Shown here one piece after another: positions 16,984-25,600 of a stretch of DNA of 64,000 nucleotides. Under the pieces are notes generated by a model that saw only the letters and a list, made by a program, of their open reading frames with translations, ran no database searches and had not been told where the DNA came from. This stretch comes from Bog-756 sp963738545 (GTDB lineage: Bacteria > Actinomycetota > Acidimicrobiia > Acidimicrobiales > RAAP-2): assembly GCA_963738545.1 (NCBI GenBank), contig CAVTXA010000008.1, forward strand, positions 496,001 through 560,000, written 5' to 3'. Position numbers and translations under genes: made by a program. How positions within the stretch are numbered: position 1 is the stretch's first letter; every line of letters begins with the position of its first letter.

Positions 16984-17955
16984 TCAGGGTACGAGGACCG
17001 CCTTGCCGCCGATGGTCCTGTCGAGGAGTCCGGTCATCACCGCGGCGGCGTCCTCGAGGGAGAAGGTCGCCGGTTCGACGGGGTGGAGCTGTCCGGCACC
17101 CACCATCGCCATGAGCCGTGCGATCAGGTCACGGTTCCCCAGTGGGTCCTTGAACGTCCAACCGCCCCAGTCCACGCCCACCAGCGTGCGGTTGTTGAGG
17201 AGGACCTGGTTGAGCGGAACCGAGGCGATGGGACCCGAGGCGAACCCGATGACGCAGAACCGGCCCAGATGCCGGGTGGCCCGCAGGGCCGGCTCGCTGT
17301 GGCGACCCCCGACCGGGTCCACCACGATGTCCACGCCCCCGTCGGACAACGCCCGGGCCCGGGTCTTCAGATCCTCGTCCTCGTAGGCGATGGTGGCCAC
17401 GGCTCCCATGCCCATCGCCGCCTCCCGCTTGTCCGGGGTCGAGGCGGCAGCGATGACCCTGGCGCCGAGGGCGGACGCCACGTCGACGGCGGCGAGCCCC
17501 ACCCCGCCTCCCGCTCCGAGGACCAGGACCCACTCGCCTGGGGACACTGCGGTGCGGCGGGTGAGGGTGAACAACATGGTCGAGTAGCTCTGGATCAGGG
17601 CGGCACCCCGGGCGAAGTCCAGGTTGTCGGGCATGGGCACCAGAGCGACGGCGGGGACGACGACCTGGTCGGCGAAGCCACCGAAGCCGACGAAGGAGAT
17701 CACCCGGTCGCCTACCGAGAACGGGCCCATGCCAGGACCGACGGCCGAGATCTCACCGGCGATCTCACTGCCGGGCACGAAGGGTGTGGGTGGCTTGATC
17801 TGGTAGCGGCCCTGACAGATGAGCCCGTCGACGAAGTTGACCCCGGCGGCCCGGACGTCTACGACGACCTGTCCCTCGCCCGGGATCGGCGGGGACCGTA
17901 CCTCGGTGACCAGGGTGTCGAGGGGACCCAGTTCCGGACAGACGATGGCGCGCAC
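16984..17955 (-). CDS. NADPH:quinone oxidoreductase-like alcohol dehydrogenase (MDR family)
   Basis: Zinc-independent medium-chain dehydrogenase/reductase that would reduce a quinone, enone or similar compound with NADPH. The N-terminal GroES-like part contains GVNFVDGLICQGRYQIKPP and FVPGSEIAGEISAVG. The Rossmann part has LVLGAGGGVGLAAVDVASALGARVIAA, followed by DIVVDPVGG. No structural-zinc cysteine cluster is visible. The GTG at 17955 begins VRAIVCPELG, which fits the family N-terminus; TAGCTT ends seven bases upstream. Length is 323 aa. Longer reading upstream is shadow. It is divergent from the GMC oxidoreductase across a 365-bp gap. Confidence 0.9.
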   Translation of the reverse strand: MRAIVCPELGPLDTLVTEVRSPPIPGEGQVVVDVRAAGVNFVDGLICQGRYQIKPPTPFVPGSEIAGEISAVGPGMGPFSVGDRVISFVGFGGFADQVVVPAVALVPMPDNLDFARGAALIQSYSTMLFTLTRRTAVSPGEWVLVLGAGGGVGLAAVDVASALGARVIAAASTPDKREAAMGMGAVATIAYEDEDLKTRARALSDGGVDIVVDPVGGRHSEPALRATRHLGRFCVIGFASGPIASVPLNQVLLNNRTLVGVDWGGWTFKDPLGNRDLIARLMAMVGAGQLHPVEPATFSLEDAAAVMTGLLDRTIGGKAVLVP

Positions 17956-17962
17956 CCACCCG

Positions 17963-17968
17963 AAGCTA
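17963..17968 (-). promoter_or_regulatory. -10 element of a leaderless oxidoreductase promoter
   Basis: TAGCTT on the minus strand ends seven bases before the GTG at 17955. It helps fix that start against the longer open frame. Confidence 0.4.
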
Positions 17969-18200
17969 CCGGGTCCGGATCCCTCCCTCCGTCCCCGGGA
18001 CGAGGCCCGGGCGCATTGGATCGCCTTTGGATCGACGCCTGGCAGGATGGCCGCAGGCAAAGGTTCCCCAGGCTAAGGCAGGACGCTGGCGTGTCAGGTG
18101 ATCGGTCTCGACTGGCAGGAGAGACGACGGCACCCGGTCGGCTTCAACGCTCCCAACGGCGGAAGGGCGTGACTCAACCAGGTCAGCGGCGGGAACCGGG

Positions 18201-18239
18201 CCACAGCCGACCCGTCGGCATGCGACGGGTCGGCTGTGG
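18201..18239. repeat. Perfect 17-bp inverted repeat
   Basis: CCACAGCCGACCCGTCG and its exact complement flank the five-base loop GCATG. It lies 82 bases before the likely GMC oxidoreductase start. There is no T tract, so it may be an operator, an mRNA leader hairpin or a U-less terminator. Confidence 0.75.
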
Positions 18240-18277
18240 CAGCTCCATCGGACGGGGTGGCGCCCCCGACCGGTCCC

Positions 18278-18301
18278 GGTGCCCCCGTCACCGGGGGCAC
18301 C
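18278..18301. repeat. Perfect 10-bp inverted repeat
   Basis: GGTGCCCCCG and CGGGGGCACC flank the loop TCAC. It covers the in-frame GTG at 18279, which makes that codon an unlikely start and favours the ATG at 18321, 19 bases beyond the hairpin. Confidence 0.7.
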
Positions 18302-18320
18302 GTCGGGACCCTGGGCGCTG

Positions 18321-19958
18321 ATGCAGCTCCTGGCGTCGTCGGACACCGCGCCTCCGAGGGAGTACGACACGGTGGTGGTCGGCTCCGGGTACGGCGGGTC
18401 GGTGATCGCCGCCCGTCTGGCCGCACGGGGAGAGGCCGTCTGCGTCCTGGAGCGTGGGGCCGAACGCCACCCGGGTGACTATCCGTCGCGGCCGATCGCC
18501 GTCGCCCGCCAGGTGCAGGTCACCTCCCGTCACCACCACGTCGGACGCTGGGACGCCCTCTTCGACATCCGCTTGGGAGCGGCGTTGAACGTCCTGGTGG
18601 GGTGCGGGCTCGGGGGCACATCACTGATCAATGCCGGGGTGGCCCTCGAGATGCCCGAATGGGTGCTGGACGACCGGTGGCCACGGGAGATTGCCGAGGG
18701 GGGCATCGAGGGGCTGGCCCGGTACTACCGGGCCGCCGAGCGGATGCTCGGGTCGAATACCTACGGAGGCCGGGAGCTCAACAAGTTCAAGGCCCTCGAG
18801 CGGTCGGCTGCGGGACTCGGTGCCCATGCCGCACCCGTCCCCGTCAATATCACCTTCACCCAAGACGTCAACGAGGCCCAGATCAAGCAACCCGCGTGCA
18901 CCCTGTGCGGAGACTGCGTGACCGGGTGCAACGTCGGAGCCAAGAACACTGTGCTCATGAACTATCTGCCGTTCGCCCGAGCCCACGGGGCCACGATGTT
19001 CGTCGGCTGCGGCGTGGAGTCCGTGCTCCCCGACGGGTCGGGCCGTTGGAAGGTCTCCTACCGTCAGCTGTCGCCCAGCGGGCGTTCCACTGTTCCGTCG
19101 TCGGGGAGGATCTCGGCCCGTCGCGTCGTCCTCGCCGCCGGCGCGCTCGGTTCGACCGAGATCCTGTTGCGGTCGCGTGACCGGGGGCTGTCGGTGTCCC
19201 GCACCCTCGGTCACCACCTGTCCGGGAACGGCGACATTCTGGCGTTCGGGTACGACGGCCGGAGGCAGGTCAACGCCGTCGGGGGCTGGCCCCGAAGCCA
19301 GCGGGACACCCCGCTCGGACCGACGATCGTCGGAGCGGTGGATCTCACCGGCACGGACGAGCCCCACCATCGCCTCTTGATCGAGGATGCCACCGCACCC
19401 CATGCGCTGGGTCCCCTGCTTCCCGCCGGCCTGGCCGCCCTGTCCTGGCGTCGGCATCCGGTCACGGCACTGGGCGCGCTGCTCTCGGGACTCTCGGGCT
19501 CGCTCGAGCGGACCCTTCCCTATGCCGTGATGAGCCCGGACGATGATGAGGGGATCCTCACGCTCGAGGGCGATCGTCTCACGATCTCTTGGTACAAGGG
19601 CGGAGGGACTACCGGGTACCGCAACGACTACCGCCGTCACGACGGTCAGCTGTCCCGAGCGGCGCGTGGGATGGGCGCGCGCCTGGTGCACCTGCCCAAG
19701 CGGGCCGAGCCGCTCGGGTCCCCCCTCATCACCGTGCACCCCATGGGCGGGTGCGTGATGGCCGACGCGGCCGAGTCCGGCGTCGTCAATCACGCCTGTC
19801 AGGTCTTCCGTGGCGAGTCGGGTGGAGACCTCCATCCCGATCTCTACGTGGTGGACGGGTCGGTGATCCCTCGACCGGTGGTGGCCAACCCCCTCCTGAC
19901 CATCACCGCCCTCGCCGAACGGGCGGCCGAGCTCATGACGGGCGGGGAACACGGGTGA
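18321..19958 (+). CDS. GMC-family FAD oxidoreductase (cholesterol-oxidase-like)
   Basis: Flavin-dependent oxidase or dehydrogenase of an alcohol, possibly a sterol. The FAD-binding N-terminus is VVVGSGYGGSVIAARLAARG with the acidic end VLERG; the C-terminal GMC signature reads HPMGGC, then VVDGSVIPRPVVANPLLTI. Between them lies CTLCGDCVTGC, a CxxCxxCxxxC pattern like that of a [4Fe-4S] ferredoxin, followed by NVGAKNT. Length is 545 aa from the ATG at 18321; a GTG at 18279 falls in a hairpin. Its stop overlaps the start of the alpha/beta hydrolase gene. From memory, related proteins sometimes carry both enzymes in one chain; substrate is unknown. Confidence 0.85.
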   Translation: MQLLASSDTAPPREYDTVVVGSGYGGSVIAARLAARGEAVCVLERGAERHPGDYPSRPIAVARQVQVTSRHHHVGRWDALFDIRLGAALNVLVGCGLGGTSLINAGVALEMPEWVLDDRWPREIAEGGIEGLARYYRAAERMLGSNTYGGRELNKFKALERSAAGLGAHAAPVPVNITFTQDVNEAQIKQPACTLCGDCVTGCNVGAKNTVLMNYLPFARAHGATMFVGCGVESVLPDGSGRWKVSYRQLSPSGRSTVPSSGRISARRVVLAAGALGSTEILLRSRDRGLSVSRTLGHHLSGNGDILAFGYDGRRQVNAVGGWPRSQRDTPLGPTIVGAVDLTGTDEPHHRLLIEDATAPHALGPLLPAGLAALSWRRHPVTALGALLSGLSGSLERTLPYAVMSPDDDEGILTLEGDRLTISWYKGGGTTGYRNDYRRHDGQLSRAARGMGARLVHLPKRAEPLGSPLITVHPMGGCVMADAAESGVVNHACQVFRGESGGDLHPDLYVVDGSVIPRPVVANPLLTITALAERAAELMTGGEHG

Positions 19959-21742
19959 CACGGGCCGAGCCGTGGAGGCCCGGGGTGCAAGACGCCCGGT
20001 CGGGTCCCCCGCCCGCGCTCGTCTTCGACGAGTCCATGACCGGCCACGTCTCCACCCAGGTGGGTGCGGGGGCGGACTTCTCGGCGGGCGCAGCGCTCGG
20101 ACGTGTGGCGGGCACCAGCGTCCGCACCGAGTTGACCATCACCTGCAGGGACCTACCCGCCCTGCTGGCCGACCCGGCCCAGCCGGCTCGTATCGGCGGC
20201 CAGGTCATCATCCCCTCCCTGTCCGAACAGCCGCTGCAGGTGGTCGAGGGGTCGTTCGTCCTGATGAAGCCCGACCCGCTCCACGTGGAAACGGCCACCA
20301 TGCGCTACACGATGGTGCTCGAGGCTGCCTCACCGTCCGGGGACCGCTACGTCCTCGACGGCTACAAGGTGATCCACGTCGGCCCGGTCACCAGAACCTG
20401 GCATGACACGACGACGCTCTACGTCACCATCTACAAGGGTGAGGACATCGACGAGCTGGCCACCGCGCCCGTGTACGCCAAAGGGATCCTGGGCATCGCC
20501 GTCCCTGGCGTAGCGTCCCTCCTCCGGTCCATCCGGATCGAGCACGCCCGTCCATCCGATCGGCGCTTCTACCGGAACGCCTTCGCCCTCCGGTTCGTCG
20601 GATCGCTCTGGCCGTTCTACGCCGGGTCGCTAGACGAGCGCTCCCGGTTCCCCCAGCCGCCGCCCGAACCTCCCCCGTTCCCGACGCTCGGGACATGGAA
20701 GCCCATCGACGCCCGGTGGTGCGACCCGGGCGGGACCTGGTATCCGACCCCGGTGCCCGGAGCGTGCTCCCGACTGATCCGCTACGGCGGGAGCGGCAGG
20801 AAGGGGCCCGTCGTCCTCGGCCACGCCTTCGCCATGTCCTCGACCTCCTACGCCTTGACGTTCCAGCAACCGAGCCTGACCCAGTACCTGCTCGACAACG
20901 GCTACGACGTCTGGCTGTTCGACTATCGGACCAGCACCGAGCTGCCGTCGGCCTGGTCGCCCTCGACGCTCGACGAGATCGCCACCATCGACTGGCCTCG
21001 GGCTGTCGATTACGTCTATGCGGCCACCAATCGCGAGGTCCAGGCCTTCGGTCACTGCGCCGGTTCGGTGACCCTGCTGATGGCACTCCTCGCCGGGATG
21101 GAGCACGTGCGTTCGGTGATCTGTTCGCAGTTCACCGTGCATCCGGTGACGTCCACCCTCAACCGGGCCAAGGCGTGGCTGAAGCTCGGCCCGCTGATGG
21201 CCGACCTCGGGACGGCCCGGCTCGACCCGTCGGCCCCGCTCAACCTCCGCGACGTCGCCATCGACCTGGCCATCCGGCCGGTGCCGGTTCCCCACGGGGA
21301 GCGGTGTGGTCTGGCCGTGTGCCGCTGGATCAACGGCATCTACGGCATGACCCACGTCCACGCCCAGCTGACCGACCAACTTCACGAGGAGCTCCCGAAC
21401 CTGTTCGGTGTGGGCAACCTCACCGGGCTCCGGCACCTCCTCTTGATCCTCCAGCAGGGACGGGCCGTGGACGCCTGGGGCCTCGACCGCTACCTCCCTC
21501 ACGCCGGTCGGTTGACCATGCCCATCCACTTCGTCGCCGGCACCCAGAACTACATCTTCCATCCCGAAGGGACCCAGCGGACCATGGACTGGCTGACGGC
21601 GACCCACGGGCGCAGCTTCGCCAGCCGGCACTTCTCGGCCACCTATCTGCCCGGGTACGGCCACCTCGACGCCCTGGTGGGACGGGATGTCGCCACCGAC
21701 GTGTTCCCCGACATCCTCCAGCACCTGGACCGCCATCCCTAG
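19955..21742 (+). CDS. Alpha/beta-hydrolase with cysteine in the nucleophile elbow
   Basis: A 595-residue protein coupled to the GMC oxidoreductase by a GTGA overlap. The first ~230 residues form a beta-rich domain without a name I recognise. The C-terminal half is an alpha/beta-hydrolase: LGHAFAMSSTSY (oxyanion region), WLFDYRTSTELP, the nucleophile elbow FGHCAGS with cysteine at position 368 where lipases and esterases have serine, and a possible catalytic histidine at 570 (GYGHLDALVGRD). The G-x-C-x-G box is what polyhydroxyalkanoate synthases use, but the rest does not look like PhaC. Acyltransferase or thioesterase chemistry is possible; serine-type esterase is less likely. Confidence 0.75.
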   Translation: MTRAEPWRPGVQDARSGPPPALVFDESMTGHVSTQVGAGADFSAGAALGRVAGTSVRTELTITCRDLPALLADPAQPARIGGQVIIPSLSEQPLQVVEGSFVLMKPDPLHVETATMRYTMVLEAASPSGDRYVLDGYKVIHVGPVTRTWHDTTTLYVTIYKGEDIDELATAPVYAKGILGIAVPGVASLLRSIRIEHARPSDRRFYRNAFALRFVGSLWPFYAGSLDERSRFPQPPPEPPPFPTLGTWKPIDARWCDPGGTWYPTPVPGACSRLIRYGGSGRKGPVVLGHAFAMSSTSYALTFQQPSLTQYLLDNGYDVWLFDYRTSTELPSAWSPSTLDEIATIDWPRAVDYVYAATNREVQAFGHCAGSVTLLMALLAGMEHVRSVICSQFTVHPVTSTLNRAKAWLKLGPLMADLGTARLDPSAPLNLRDVAIDLAIRPVPVPHGERCGLAVCRWINGIYGMTHVHAQLTDQLHEELPNLFGVGNLTGLRHLLLILQQGRAVDAWGLDRYLPHAGRLTMPIHFVAGTQNYIFHPEGTQRTMDWLTATHGRSFASRHFSATYLPGYGHLDALVGRDVATDVFPDILQHLDRHP

Positions 21743-21797
21743 CGCGCCACAGTGGACCCCTTCCCGGGTCGGACCCCGCCGACACGGGTCCCGCTCG

Positions 21798-24700
21798 TCA
21801 CGGCGCCTGCCCCGTCCGGTCGAGCAGGTCACGGGCATCCCGGGCACGGCGGAGCTCACCGGCGAATCCCCACTCGGCGGCCAGGGCCGCCCCGTCGGCC
21901 AGCAGGCGCCGAGCGTCATCACGGCCCTGTCGGGCGGACACCCGGCCCTGTTCGATGAGCGTCCGGGCCCGGTAGAACGGTGAGCCGGAGTCGTCGGCCA
22001 GGACGGCGGCCCGCTCGAGGTGCTGATGGGCGTCGTGGTAGCGACCGAGCACACCGGCCAGGCCGCCGAGGAAGTGGGCGACCGGGCCCTCGCAGACGGT
22101 CCCGATGCTCACCATCTGGCCCGGATAGGGCGACAGCCGGTCGTAGAGGAGCTCGGCGGCGTCCCGGCGGTCCAGCCGGACGGCCACCTCGGCGAAGTTG
22201 GTCATGCCGTACAGCCACAGGTTGTCGTCGGGCAGGTTGGCGAAGCCCTCGGTGGCGAACCGGTCGAGGATGGCACCGGCTTCATCGTGCCTGCCGCCCT
22301 GGCAGAGGGCACGGGCCAGCGCGGAGTAGTAGGCGGGCATCCCCGGATTGTTCCGTGCGCCCTCGTCGATGAACTCGACGAGCTCCCCCAGTCGTCCCTG
22401 TTGCCAGCGGGCGTGGGAGATCTGTGAGGCGTAGTGGCTGAGCGCATCGGGCTGACCTACGGACAGGCCGAAGGCCAGCGCCTCCTCGGCCAGTCGCTCA
22501 CCCTCCTCGTGGGCACCGTGGAGGAAGGCCCAATGGGCTCGGGTGAACCGGCTCATCCACAGCATTGCCGGCTGCCCGACCTCGTCAGCCACCGCGGCCA
22601 TCCGGGCGAACAGCACGAATCCCTCGGGGACGCGCCCGGCTTTGACCAGGATGCGCATGCGGTTCCCCGTCGCCCAGAACTGGGCCGCCGGGTCGCCCAA
22701 TCCCTCGGCCAGTTCGAGGGCCAGCGCCGTGTCGACGACCCGTTCGTTGATCAGCGAAGGATGTTGGAGGGCTTCGGCCACCAGGTTGATGACGTTGACC
22801 ACGGTGGCCGGATCGTCGAGGGCCATGGCCTCCTCCTTGGCCTGTTCGGCGACGGCCCGGAGGTCGGCGTACGAGGCGTCGAAGACCATCTCGCAGCAGA
22901 GCGCGGCCAACAGCCGGGCCCGGAGCGGCCCGTCGCCGTCGCCCAGGCGGCCGATGGACCGCCGGAGGGCGGCCACCCGCTGGTGGTCGACGGTGCCGGC
23001 CGCGCTGAAGAATCCCCGGCTGTTGGCCAGCGCGGCCACGCTCATCCGTCCGGCGTCGTCGGCCGCTTCGGCCTGGTCCACCGCATCGAGCAGCGTCTGA
23101 CGGTGGGCCGGGTCGCCGGAGCGCAGTTGGGCCACGCCCAGCTGCGTGGTCAGGTCGCAACGACGCAGTCGCTCGTCGGGTAGCACCAGGGCCAACAGCG
23201 CCAGGGCCTCGGTGAACCAGTGCGCAGCGTCATCGGGGGCCATGGACGACAGGGCGTCGTACCCGGCCAGCTCGGCGTAGTGCAGGGCGGCGGCCCGCTC
23301 CCCGGCTTCGGCGTAGTGGTAGGCCAACAACGCCGGGGAGGGGGTGCCTGCCGTCTCTTCCAGCGCGGCGGCGACCCGGGCGTGCAGATGACGGCGCCGG
23401 ACCGGCTGGAGCACGTCGATCAGGGTGTTCCGGATGAGGGCGTGGGCGAAGGTGATCATTGCGCCGACCCCCGTGTCGGTCAGGAGGGCCGCCCGCCCGG
23501 CCGCCTCGAGCAGGTCGACCACCTCGTCGGCGTCCCGTCCACTGGCCCGGCACAGGGTGGGTACATCGAACTCGGCCCCGATCACGGCGGCGACGGTCAG
23601 CAGCTCCTGGGCCACGGGCCCGACGTGCTGCACCCGTTGGGCGATCACCTCGCGAAGGCTCGGGGGTAGACCCCGCCGGAACCGAACGGGGGCCGCCGAC
23701 CAGCGATGGGCCTCGTCTTGGACCAGCTCTCCCGACTCCACCAGGTGCCGGAGCATCTCCCAGACGAAGAACGGGTTGCCGGCGGTGTCCCTCTGGAGCT
23801 CGGTGGCGAAGGTCACGAACTCCTCGTCGACGGCGGTGTCGCCGGCCAAGGAGGCGCACAAGGTCAGGACGTCGTTCCGGGACAGCCCCGTCAGTTCCAC
23901 CCGGAACGACCCGACCTCACGCCAGAGTGCGGCCAGCGTGTCGGCCAGCGGAGCCGCCGGTCCGACCTCATTGGACCGGAACGCCCCGACGATCATGAGC
24001 GAGTCGTTCCGGATGGAGGACACGACGTGACGGAGCAGTTGGAGCGTCGACTCGTCGGCCCAGTGCAGGTCGTCGATGACCAACAGCACGGGGCGGTGGG
24101 TGGTGGTGCCGACGAGGAGCCCGCGGGCGGCGGTGAAGGCCAGATAGCGCTCGGCCTCGGGGTCCGAGGACGACGGGGGGCGGAGCCCCGGCACCCGTAG
24201 GCCGAGGGCGGGGACCAGTCGGGCCAGCTCCCCGCCGAACTCGGCCACGTGTGCCTCGATCTCCGGGTCGGGGGAGTGGCGCACAAGGTGTCCGAGCGCC
24301 TCGACGAATGGCTGGTACGGCGCACCGACCTCGAGGCAACGGCCGTAGAGCACGACCGCCCCCGACTCGTGGGCGGCCTGGGCCACTTTGGCCATCAAGG
24401 TGGTCTTCCCGATCCCCGGTTCTCCTCCGAGCAGGACCAGGCGGCGCTCGCCCGCCACGGCCTCGGCCGTGAGCTCGGTCAGCCGTTCCAACTCGGTCAT
24501 ACGACCGACGAACCCGGCGATCGGGGTGGACAGCACCTCGGGCAGGGGCACGGTGCCGGCGGTTCCCGGGGTGGACGGGTCGGCATCGGCTGGAGGAACC
24601 GGACCCTCGTCGGTCGCCGACGATCCGAAGGGCACGACCGGGGGGATGGACCTCGGCGACGGTGGGACGGGCCGGGCCCAGTCGAGCTCCGGGCGGTGGA

Positions 24701-25541
24701 GGATGATCGCCTCTTCGAGGGCCGCCAGCTGCGCCGACGGCTCGAGACCTAGCTGGTCGCCGAGCAGCTCACGGAGGCGCTGGTAGGCGCGCAGAGCGTC
24801 CGCCTGCCGTCCGGACCGGTAGAGCGCCAGCATCAGGGTGGCCCACCGTTGTTCACGGAGAGGCTCGGTGGTCACCGCCGCCTCGGCGACGGCGACGGCC
24901 TCCCGGTGGTGACCGAGCGCCATCTGGGCCTCGAGCAGGGACTCTTCGGCACTGAGGCGGAGCTCGGACAGGCGGGCCACCTCGCCCTGAGCCCAGGACG
25001 CACCGTCGACGTCGGCCAGCGGTGATCCTCGCCAGTGTCGGAGCCCGCGCTCGAACAGGCCGACTGCCCGTTGCGGGTCGTTCTGGCGGAGGGCGGCGTG
25101 CGCGTCGGCCAGGTCGGACGCGAACTCGACGGTGTCCAGTTCTCCTGGATCCACGCGGAGTGTGTAACTGCCGGATCGATTGGCGATGCGGTCGCCGCCG
25201 AGCAGTTGCCGCAGCAACGAGACATGACTGGTGAGGGTGGAGGCCGCCCCGGGCGGCGGTGATCCGTCCCAGAGGTCCTCGGCGATCCGATCGGCCGGCG
25301 TCAACTCGTTGGGGGTGAGCAGCAGGCGTACCAGGAGGGCCCTCCGCCTCGCGCCCCGGATGATGATCGGTCCGGTGTCACCCTCGACTTCGACGTGCCC
25401 CAGGATCCGAAACCGTGTGACCAACAGCCGCGCCTCTCTGTCCGCCTCTAGCGGGACATTGTACTGAGCGTTCGCTTGTGACAGTCCTGGGTTCAGGCCC
25501 TCATTCGGGGCATCGCGAACTGCAGGCCACTGCAGCGACAC
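21798..25541 (-). CDS. BTAD/SARP-type transcriptional activator with AAA ATPase and TPR-like region
   Basis: Giant multidomain regulator of 1247 aa. Domains in order: OmpR-like winged helix (about 43-130, with RALLVRLLLTPNELTPADRIAEDLWDG spread over it), bacterial transcriptional activation domain (about 137-285, ending LGDQLGLEPSAQLAALEE), a linker, then an AAA/STAND ATPase with Walker A GGEPGIGKTT near 370 and Walker B LLVIDDLHWADE near 485, then ~600 residues of alanine-rich helical repeats. Such proteins act as ATP-dependent switches for specialised metabolism. The start is uncertain; a TTG at 25424 just before VTRFRILGHVEVEG is attractive. It converges on the GMC/hydrolase pair, its most obvious candidate target. 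Confidence 0.88.
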   Translation of the reverse strand: MSLQWPAVRDAPNEGLNPGLSQANAQYNVPLEADREARLLVTRFRILGHVEVEGDTGPIIIRGARRRALLVRLLLTPNELTPADRIAEDLWDGSPPPGAASTLTSHVSLLRQLLGGDRIANRSGSYTLRVDPGELDTVEFASDLADAHAALRQNDPQRAVGLFERGLRHWRGSPLADVDGASWAQGEVARLSELRLSAEESLLEAQMALGHHREAVAVAEAAVTTEPLREQRWATLMLALYRSGRQADALRAYQRLRELLGDQLGLEPSAQLAALEEAIILHRPELDWARPVPPSPRSIPPVVPFGSSATDEGPVPPADADPSTPGTAGTVPLPEVLSTPIAGFVGRMTELERLTELTAEAVAGERRLVLLGGEPGIGKTTLMAKVAQAAHESGAVVLYGRCLEVGAPYQPFVEALGHLVRHSPDPEIEAHVAEFGGELARLVPALGLRVPGLRPPSSSDPEAERYLAFTAARGLLVGTTTHRPVLLVIDDLHWADESTLQLLRHVVSSIRNDSLMIVGAFRSNEVGPAAPLADTLAALWREVGSFRVELTGLSRNDVLTLCASLAGDTAVDEEFVTFATELQRDTAGNPFFVWEMLRHLVESGELVQDEAHRWSAAPVRFRRGLPPSLREVIAQRVQHVGPVAQELLTVAAVIGAEFDVPTLCRASGRDADEVVDLLEAAGRAALLTDTGVGAMITFAHALIRNTLIDVLQPVRRRHLHARVAAALEETAGTPSPALLAYHYAEAGERAAALHYAELAGYDALSSMAPDDAAHWFTEALALLALVLPDERLRRCDLTTQLGVAQLRSGDPAHRQTLLDAVDQAEAADDAGRMSVAALANSRGFFSAAGTVDHQRVAALRRSIGRLGDGDGPLRARLLAALCCEMVFDASYADLRAVAEQAKEEAMALDDPATVVNVINLVAEALQHPSLINERVVDTALALELAEGLGDPAAQFWATGNRMRILVKAGRVPEGFVLFARMAAVADEVGQPAMLWMSRFTRAHWAFLHGAHEEGERLAEEALAFGLSVGQPDALSHYASQISHARWQQGRLGELVEFIDEGARNNPGMPAYYSALARALCQGGRHDEAGAILDRFATEGFANLPDDNLWLYGMTNFAEVAVRLDRRDAAELLYDRLSPYPGQMVSIGTVCEGPVAHFLGGLAGVLGRYHDAHQHLERAAVLADDSGSPFYRARTLIEQGRVSARQGRDDARRLLADGAALAAEWGFAGELRRARDARDLLDRTGQAP

Positions 25542-25600
25542 GTCCCCGTCCGACCGACGGCCGCCGCCTCGCCCGGGTCGACCTCAGGGTCCCGGGACGC

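Larger units (their letters stand above)
17956..18320. other. Divergent intergenic region with two strong hairpins
   Basis: No convincing gene lies in these 365 bases. They hold the leaderless promoter of the minus-strand oxidoreductase at one end and, at the other, two perfect inverted repeats before the GMC oxidoreductase start. No ribosome binding site or clear -10 for the plus-strand gene was recognised. Confidence 0.6.
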
